This document shows positions 13,814-19,091 of a stretch of 19,091 nucleotides of DNA, piece after piece. The translations under genes and the position numbers were made by a program. The notes under the pieces are model-generated. The model ran no database searches. It saw nothing but the letters and a program-made list of their open reading frames with translations, and was not told where the DNA came from. How positions within the stretch are numbered: the first letter of the stretch is position 1; every line of letters begins with the position of its first letter. The stretch is from Desulfobacteraceae bacterium (GTDB lineage Bacteria; Desulfobacterota; Desulfobacteria; Desulfobacterales; UBA11574): the NCBI GenBank assembly GCA_029857875.1, contig JAOUGB010000005.1:1-19091 (forward strand), in the 5' to 3' direction.

Positions 13814-16405
13814 TTATACCACGATATTAACAAGTTTCTTTTTCACAACAACAATTTTTTTAATGGGTTTGCCATCGATGAATTTTAAGACTCTTTCATC
13901 TGAAAGCGCCATTTCTTTTAGGGTATCGTCATCTGCATCTGCATCTGTGTGGAACTTGCTTCTAAGTTTGCCGTTGACCTGTACCACGATCAAGAGCTCA
14001 TCTTTGATTAGAGCGTCCTCCCTGTAAGACGGCCATGAAGCCAGCAGGATGCTGGTATCAAATCCAAGCACCTCCCACAATTCTTCGGCAAAATGAGGGA
14101 CAATGGGTGCTAAAAGAAGCGCAACAGATTCTATGGATAGCCGCATAACCCCGATCTTTTGAGAGTTCTTATCACCAAGATCGATTCCGTACATTGTATT
14201 TACGAGTTCCATTACTGCACTGATAGCGGTGTTGAAATGGAATCTGTCTTCGATATCTCTGGTAACCTTTTTTATCGTTGCATGGTTTTTTTTGAATAGC
14301 GCGCGAGAATCGTCCTCCAGCTGATCCGGACTGCCGTTAAAAGGCTTGGCGTCACGAATCAGGTTCTCCCAATTTAAAGCCAGTCGCCACACACGGTTTA
14401 GAAAGCGATAACCGCCCTCAACGCCCTGTTCGCTCCATTCCAGGTCTCTTTCAGGTGGCGCTGCAAAAAGGCAGAAGAGTCTTGTGGTATCAGCACCAAA
14501 TTTTTCTAAAAGAATGTTGGGATCGATAACGTTCTTTTTTGACTTGGACATCTTTTCAACACGACCGACGATGGTCTGTTGACCGCATTCTTTACACAGC
14601 TGTTCTTCACCGGCTCCTTTTATTCCTTCAGGGAGCAAAAAACCGTGTTCAGGACAGGAAACCGTCTCTTTACAAACCATTCCCTGGGTCAAAAGCCGTG
14701 TAAAAGGTTCCTTATATTTAACAAGGCCAAAATCATATAAAACACGGGTGTAATATCTGGAATAGAGCAGATGTAAAATTGCGTGTTCAACACCACCGAT
14801 ATACTGATCGACAGGCATCCAGTAATCTACGGCTTTACGGTCAAACATGGCGGTTTTACAGTTCGGACTGCAATATCTTTCATAATACCACGAAGACTCT
14901 ACAAACGTATCCATTGTATCGGTTTCTCGTCTGGCCTCGGGACTGCCACAGGCCGGACAAGGCGTCTTTGCAAAATATTCAAGGGTCGACAATGGTGATT
15001 TACCGCCTTCAAGAAGATTGGCATCCTCTGGAAGCAAAATGGGAAGGTCCTTTTCAGGGACCGGAACAATGCCGCATTTTTCACAATGAATGATGGGTAT
15101 TGGTGCACCCCAGTATCGCTGTCTTGAAATCCCCCAGTCCCTTAGTCTGAAGCTGGTTGTTTTCTTTCCGAGGCCCTTTTCTTCCAGGTAAGCAGCGATA
15201 TCGTCCAGCGCTTGTACACTATCTATTCCATTGAACCGACCGGAATTAATCATAGCGCCTTCACCAGCAAAGGCCTCGGTCATTGTATCAGGATCGAGAT
15301 CGGCATCATGAGGTTTTACAACCACAATAATATCGAGACCATACTTGCGTGCGAATTCAAAATCTCGCTGATCATGCGCCGGAACGGACATAACAGCCCC
15401 GGTACCATATTCCATTAGCGCAAAATTGGCCGTATAGATCGGCATGCGAATACCATTTAAAGGGTTGATACAATATGCACCTGTAAAGACACCCTCTTTT
15501 TCGTAACTCTCCACGGCCTTGACCGATCGATCCTGCATGGATATGCGCTGGATAAACTCGGATACTTCTAGTTCTTGCGGAGTTCCTCGGGACAGTTTGA
15601 CCACCAGCGGGTGCTCCGGCGCAAGGCACATAAACGTCGCCCCATATACGGTATCCTGTCGTGTTGTAAACACCGGTATTTGCTCATCCGAGTTTTCTAT
15701 GGGAAACCGAATTTCTGCACCCGTACTCTTCCCGATCCAATTTTTCTGCATCGTAATAACCTTTTCAGGCCAACCCGGCAGCTTTTCACAATACGACAAG
15801 AGATCCTGGGCATAATCGGTAATGCGGAAAAACCATTGCCAGAGCTTTTTCTGTCGAACCTGTTGGCCACATCTCCAGCACAGGCCGGCTTCTACCTGTT
15901 CGTTGGCAAGTACTGTCTGGCAGTGTTCACACCAGTTCACAAAGGATTCCTTACGATAGGCCATCCCCTTTTCATACATTTTTAAAAAAAGCCACTGTTC
16001 CCACTGATAATATTCAGGGCTGCAGGTAGCGATTTCCCGATCCCAATCATAGGAAAAACCCAGACGCTTCAACTGGAATCGCATGGCATCGATATTTCCA
16101 TAAGTCCACTTGGCCGGGTGACTATTATTTGCAATTGCAGCGTTTTCCGCCGGCATGCCAAATGCATCCCAGCCCATGGGATGAAGGACATTAAACCCTT
16201 GCATTCTTTTGTATCTCGCAACAACATCTCCGATGGTATAGTTTCTCACGTGCCCCATGTGGATATTACCGGAAGGATAAGGAAACATCTCAAGCAGATA
16301 ATACTTTTCTTTATTCGAATCCTCTTTGACCGTAAAAAGCTTTGCCTCTTCCCAGAAATTTTGCCATTTAGATTCTATTTTCCTGGGATCGTATCGTTCA
16401 TCCAT
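13814..16405 (-). CDS. leuS: Leucyl-tRNA synthetase
   Basis: LeuRS charges tRNA-Leu in the cytoplasm. The 863-residue protein has the class I signature HMGH (49-52, in [18 protein letters not shown]), a zinc-ribbon cysteine set (Cys159, 162, 176, 179), the CP1 editing domain with the threonine-rich [13 protein letters not shown] (246-258) and the VPAHDQRD motif with Asp345, a [10 protein letters not shown] segment (424-433), further cysteine pairs (441/444 and 483/486) in the leucine-specific region, and KMSKS (618-622). The anticodon-binding and C-terminal domains follow. It is complete, with active and editing sites intact. GAGG lies upstream of the ATG at a rather long distance. It diverges from rng across a gap of about 340 bp. 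Confidence 0.98.
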   Translation of the reverse strand: MDERYDPRKIESKWQNFWEEAKLFTVKEDSNKEKYYLLEMFPYPSGNIHMGHVRNYTIGDVVARYKRMQGFNVLHPMGWDAFGMPAENAAIANNSHPAKWTYGNIDAMRFQLKRLGFSYDWDREIATCSPEYYQWEQWLFLKMYEKGMAYRKESFVNWCEHCQTVLANEQVEAGLCWRCGQQVRQKKLWQWFFRITDYAQDLLSYCEKLPGWPEKVITMQKNWIGKSTGAEIRFPIENSDEQIPVFTTRQDTVYGATFMCLAPEHPLVVKLSRGTPQELEVSEFIQRISMQDRSVKAVESYEKEGVFTGAYCINPLNGIRMPIYTANFALMEYGTGAVMSVPAHDQRDFEFARKYGLDIIVVVKPHDADLDPDTMTEAFAGEGAMINSGRFNGIDSVQALDDIAAYLEEKGLGKKTTSFRLRDWGISRQRYWGAPIPIIHCEKCGIVPVPEKDLPILLPEDANLLEGGKSPLSTLEYFAKTPCPACGSPEARRETDTMDTFVESSWYYERYCSPNCKTAMFDRKAVDYWMPVDQYIGGVEHAILHLLYSRYYTRVLYDFGLVKYKEPFTRLLTQGMVCKETVSCPEHGFLLPEGIKGAGEEQLCKECGQQTIVGRVEKMSKSKKNVIDPNILLEKFGADTTRLFCLFAAPPERDLEWSEQGVEGGYRFLNRVWRLALNWENLIRDAKPFNGSPDQLEDDSRALFKKNHATIKKVTRDIEDRFHFNTAISAVMELVNTMYGIDLGDKNSQKIGVMRLSIESVALLLAPIVPHFAEELWEVLGFDTSILLASWPSYREDALIKDELLIVVQVNGKLRSKFHTDADADDDTLKEMALSDERVLKFIDGKPIKKIVVVKKKLVNIVV

Positions 16406-16744
16406 TTTATATGATTAACCTCTAAAAAATATTGTAATTCAAATAAGTATATTTATAATATCCTAATTTAATATCTGAATCTTGCACGAAAATTGATGAA
16501 AAAAAAGAACATCATCCTAATATGACAATAGGTTTCATGCCACAACACGATGCAAATAGCAAGTCATAAGACCTGAATTTTGCACAGGCAAGAAATCGTT
16601 TGACTTGTACATGACAATTTCATATTCATTTAAAAGAGCAAGTGCCCAAGATTAAAGCCTGTTTTTGCCCATAAACAATCCTTATTTGTGCTGAGCCGGA
16701 AGTCTCACTCTAATTGTTCTTAACCTAAATTGGAAAGCTATTTC
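16406..16744. promoter_or_regulatory. Divergent regulatory gap between leuS and rng
   Basis: No gene or A/B repeat is visible here. A possible rng promoter is TTGACT (16600-16605) with a 17-bp spacer and a weak TATTCA (16623-16628); it would give an rng leader of about 110 bases. The 13-mer CTGAATCTTGCAC (16475-16487) recurs with one mismatch at 16573-16585, 98 bp away in the same direction, and could be a regulator site. The leuS side is very AT-rich, with TATAAA-like sequence near 16455, but no firm promoter can be called. GGAAAG (16732-16737) is the rng ribosome binding site. Confidence 0.4.
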
Positions 16745-18208
16745 ATGAGCAGTAAAATCCTTATCAATGCCATAGATCCTGAGGAATGCAGAATTGCAAA
16801 AGTCAAGGACTTGAAGCTTGAAGAATTCCATATTGAAAGTTCAGGAAAAGAAATTATCCATGGCAACATTTACAAGGCAATCATCACTCGCATTGAACCA
16901 AGCCTCCAGGCCGCATTTGTAGATTTTGGCGCTGATCGTCACGGTTTTTTGCAAAAAAATGAAATCCACAGCGATTATTTTCAAGACAATCTCTCTAAAG
17001 ATAGATCCATATTAAAAATGGTCAGGCGTGGCCAAGAGCTCTTGGTGCAGGTGACCAAAGATCCCTTCATGAAAAAGGGTGCCATGCTTACAACTTATAT
17101 ATCTTTGCCTGGTCGATACTTAGTGCTTATGCCTGGAAGCGACAGCCGGGGAATCTCACGCAAAATAGAAGATGAAGACGAGCGTATGCGTTTAAAAAGT
17201 ATCGTCAGTAAGCTTAAGATACCGGAGGGATTCGGTATTATTGTCCGCACCGCAGGTATAAACAGTACTAAACCAAGCATGTCAAAAGACGTAAACTATC
17301 TTTTGCGCCTGTGGAAGAACATCAAAATAAATGTGACAAAAGTAAAAGCGCCTGTATTACTTTATAAAGAGCAAAATCTTGCCGTAAGATCCATACGCGA
17401 TTACTTCACACCTGATGTAACCGAAATCCTCATCGATGATGAGGCCGTATACCATGTTGTTAAAGACTTTGTTAAAATCGTATCGCCAAAACATAGAAAA
17501 ATCGTCAAATACTACAAAGGGGACAGGCCGATATTCACCAAATACCAACTTGAAGATCAGATTTCATCGATTTACGCAAGTCATGTGAAACTTAAATCCG
17601 GCGGCACTCTTGTAATAGCACAGACTGAAGCACTCGTATCCATCGACGTTAATTCAGGTAAGGCAACCAGAAAAAAGTCCATTGAACAAACCGCACTTCA
17701 AACCAATATTGAAGCAGCCGAGGAAATTGCACGCCAGTTACGACTCAGAGACTTGGGCGGCCTTATTGTCATCGATTTTATCGACATGAAAGACCCCAAA
17801 CACAAATCAGAAGTTGAAAGGGCCGTTAAAAATTACGTTAAACCGGATAAGGCCAAAACAAATATCGGTAAAATTTCAAAATTTGGCTTGATGGAAATGT
17901 CTAGACAGCGAATTCGTCCCTCTATCGAATCCAGCAGTTTCGAGCCCTGCAGCCATTGTAAGGGGAAAGGAATGGTCCCCTCTACTGAAATGCTGGCCCT
18001 TGACTTTCTCCGACGACTTCGCCTTGAAACCATAAAAGCTGAAATTTCAAGTGTCAAAGGAATCGTCCCGCACGGTGTTGCCGATTACCTTTTAAATAAG
18101 AAACGCAAAGAAATTTTAGATCTGGAAATCAGGAGAGGCCTTTCCATCACCATTGAGGGGGATACAAAAATTATTCCCGGCATGAGCGAAATTAACTGTG
18201 AAGAATAG
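16745..18208 (+). CDS. rng: Ribonuclease G/E family endoribonuclease
   Basis: This RNase G-type enzyme cleaves single-stranded AU-rich RNA and takes part in rRNA maturation and mRNA decay. The 487-residue protein has an S1 domain inserted near the N terminus (about 38-120, GNIYKAIITRIEPSLQAAFV), an RNase H-like and 5' sensor region, and the catalytic DNase I-like domain with metal ligands Asp301 (SIDVNSG) and Asp344 (VIDFID). The zinc-link CSHCKGKG has Cys402 and Cys405. It lacks the long C-terminal scaffold of RNase E, so RNase G form fits best. I start at the ATG at 16745, seven bases after GGAAAG; an in-frame TTG at 16730 would overlap that site. Confidence 0.93.
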   Translation: MSSKILINAIDPEECRIAKVKDLKLEEFHIESSGKEIIHGNIYKAIITRIEPSLQAAFVDFGADRHGFLQKNEIHSDYFQDNLSKDRSILKMVRRGQELLVQVTKDPFMKKGAMLTTYISLPGRYLVLMPGSDSRGISRKIEDEDERMRLKSIVSKLKIPEGFGIIVRTAGINSTKPSMSKDVNYLLRLWKNIKINVTKVKAPVLLYKEQNLAVRSIRDYFTPDVTEILIDDEAVYHVVKDFVKIVSPKHRKIVKYYKGDRPIFTKYQLEDQISSIYASHVKLKSGGTLVIAQTEALVSIDVNSGKATRKKSIEQTALQTNIEAAEEIARQLRLRDLGGLIVIDFIDMKDPKHKSEVERAVKNYVKPDKAKTNIGKISKFGLMEMSRQRIRPSIESSSFEPCSHCKGKGMVPSTEMLALDFLRRLRLETIKAEISSVKGIVPHGVADYLLNKKRKEILDLEIRRGLSITIEGDTKIIPGMSEINCEE

Positions 18209-18336
18209 AACCGATCTATGCCCTAAATAAGCGAAAGCCGAGAGCACCCTATATACAAGATATCTATAATTATTTTCCAATTTTGTTTACAATCAAGGGT
18301 TATACAATCCATTATCATGTATCCAAAGGAAAAATT

Positions 18337-19091
18337 ATGCCAAAAAAAACTGTAAAAAAGGCAAATAGAGTTATTGGAGTTGTTATCATCGCTATGGTGC
18401 TTGTTGGAGCATATGCGGGTTTTAGGTTTCTGATGAAACAAAAATCGATATCCGGAACACAAAAAGGAACTGATAAAATTCAAATTCCTTCAGATACGGA
18501 ACCGATTATTGATTACAACAAAATTGAAGAAGACAAAGAACTCAAGGCACTCATGCAACAGCGAAAAGCACAATATGGAGTTAATAAAGGAGTTGATATT
18601 ATTGCACAATCCAATGAATCAATTAAAATCGGCGATTCAACGGTTTCAATGCAGGAAATTTTGGAAAAGATTCGTCTAAAAAGTGGTGATATCGTGGAAA
18701 AAGACCTCAAATCACAGGATATGACGACAAAAGAAAAAATAGAATCATTCGGGATTCACGTGGTTCAGCCTGGAGAAAATATATGGAATATCCATTTTAC
18801 CTTTCTAAAAGACTATTTCGATCACAAAGGTGTCCAACTATCACCCCTTTCGGATGAACCCCTTGAAGGAGGAAGCAGTTCGGGTGTCGGTAAGATTCTT
18901 AAATTCTCGGAGCATACGGTGAACATTTACAATATCAGAGAACATAAACTTGATGTTGACCTTAATTTGATCTTTCCCTTGACCAAAGTGGTCGTCTATA
19001 ATATGGATCAAATTTTTGCATTTCTGGATCTTATTGACTATAAACATGTAAACCGTATTCAATTTGACGGTGAGACGCTCTGGATGCCGGC
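18337..19091 (+). CDS. Membrane-anchored LysM-like protein (3' end cut by window)
   Basis: At least 251 residues are present and the frame is still open at the right edge. A basic N terminus and one transmembrane helix (about residues 11-33) suggest a type II anchor or uncleaved signal, placing the rest outside the inner membrane. A charged helical linker (about 55-85) and an uncharacterised block (about 90-135) precede a LysM-like segment, HVVQPGENIWNIHFTF (141-156). The C-terminal part is not recognised. LysM modules bind peptidoglycan, so a cell-wall role is inferred. The ATG has AAAGGA six bases upstream (18325-18330). It lies 128 bp after rng on the same strand; no terminator is visible in between, so readthrough is possible. 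Confidence 0.72.
   Translation, partial: MPKKTVKKANRVIGVVIIAMVLVGAYAGFRFLMKQKSISGTQKGTDKIQIPSDTEPIIDYNKIEEDKELKALMQQRKAQYGVNKGVDIIAQSNESIKIGDSTVSMQEILEKIRLKSGDIVEKDLKSQDMTTKEKIESFGIHVVQPGENIWNIHFTFLKDYFDHKGVQLSPLSDEPLEGGSSSGVGKILKFSEHTVNIYNIREHKLDVDLNLIFPLTKVVVYNMDQIFAFLDLIDYKHVNRIQFDGETLWMP

Noticed and set aside
16730..16744. Upstream TTG start for rng
   Set aside because: It lies on top of the GGAAAG ribosome binding site that serves the ATG at 16745, and it would add residues not seen in RNase G proteins.
18209..18336. A promoter or terminator between rng and the LysM gene
   Set aside because: AT-rich TATACA-like sequence occurs near 18302, but no -35 box is suitably spaced and no GC hairpin with a T-tract is visible, so I did not call either.

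Overview
The window looks like chromosome from a Gram-negative bacterium of the Desulfobacterota (deltaproteobacteria), most likely Desulfobacterales-like. This rests on gene order and protein style (xerC-hslV-hslU next to argB; leuS-lptE beside rpsT and murJ; RNase G next to a LysM protein) and on an AT-leaning base composition. The assignment is inference, because no rRNA or other lineage marker is present. An outer membrane is implied by lptE.

Layout: most genes lie on the minus strand. From high to low coordinate these are leuS, lptE, then (after the plus-strand rpsT) murJ-ftsB-TPR protein-coaBC, a family 4 type uracil-DNA glycosylase, nfeD-slipin, a small Rho_N-domain protein, and HAD phosphatase-xerC-hslV-hslU, ending with argB. 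On the plus strand are rpsT (UUG start), rng (ribonuclease G/E) and an incomplete membrane-anchored LysM protein at the right edge. The genes cover protein quality control (HslUV), chromosome dimer resolution (XerC), arginine synthesis (ArgB), envelope and division (MurJ, FtsB, LptE, NfeD/slipin), coenzyme A synthesis (CoaBC), DNA repair (Udg) and translation or RNA processing (LeuS, S20, RNase G). No transposase, phage gene, CRISPR array, tRNA or rRNA is visible.

The unusual content is between the genes. Six of the seven gaps longer than about 240 bp carry a long imperfect inverted repeat whose arms are built from iterated short units. Family A (two copies, near 1038-1217 and 8611-8829) iterates a GGATTCAAGG-like unit. 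Family B (four copies, near 4779-4940, 7663-7790, 12306-12556 and 13582-13786) iterates a TAAAGTGCC / TAAAGTGATC unit around a small GC-rich hairpin. All four B copies have the same orientation. Copies B3 and B4 also share an identical 31-bp leader just upstream of the start codons of murJ and lptE. A GC-richer block beside copy B1 (about 4941-5068) has a 9-bp closing inverted repeat and nested hairpins and may be a structured RNA or a further mobile-type repeat.

Clear conventional signals are a bidirectional terminator between rpsT and lptE, a terminator after the nfeD-slipin pair, and a plausible promoter for rpsT. All functional assignments come from reading motifs by eye; no database search was possible.
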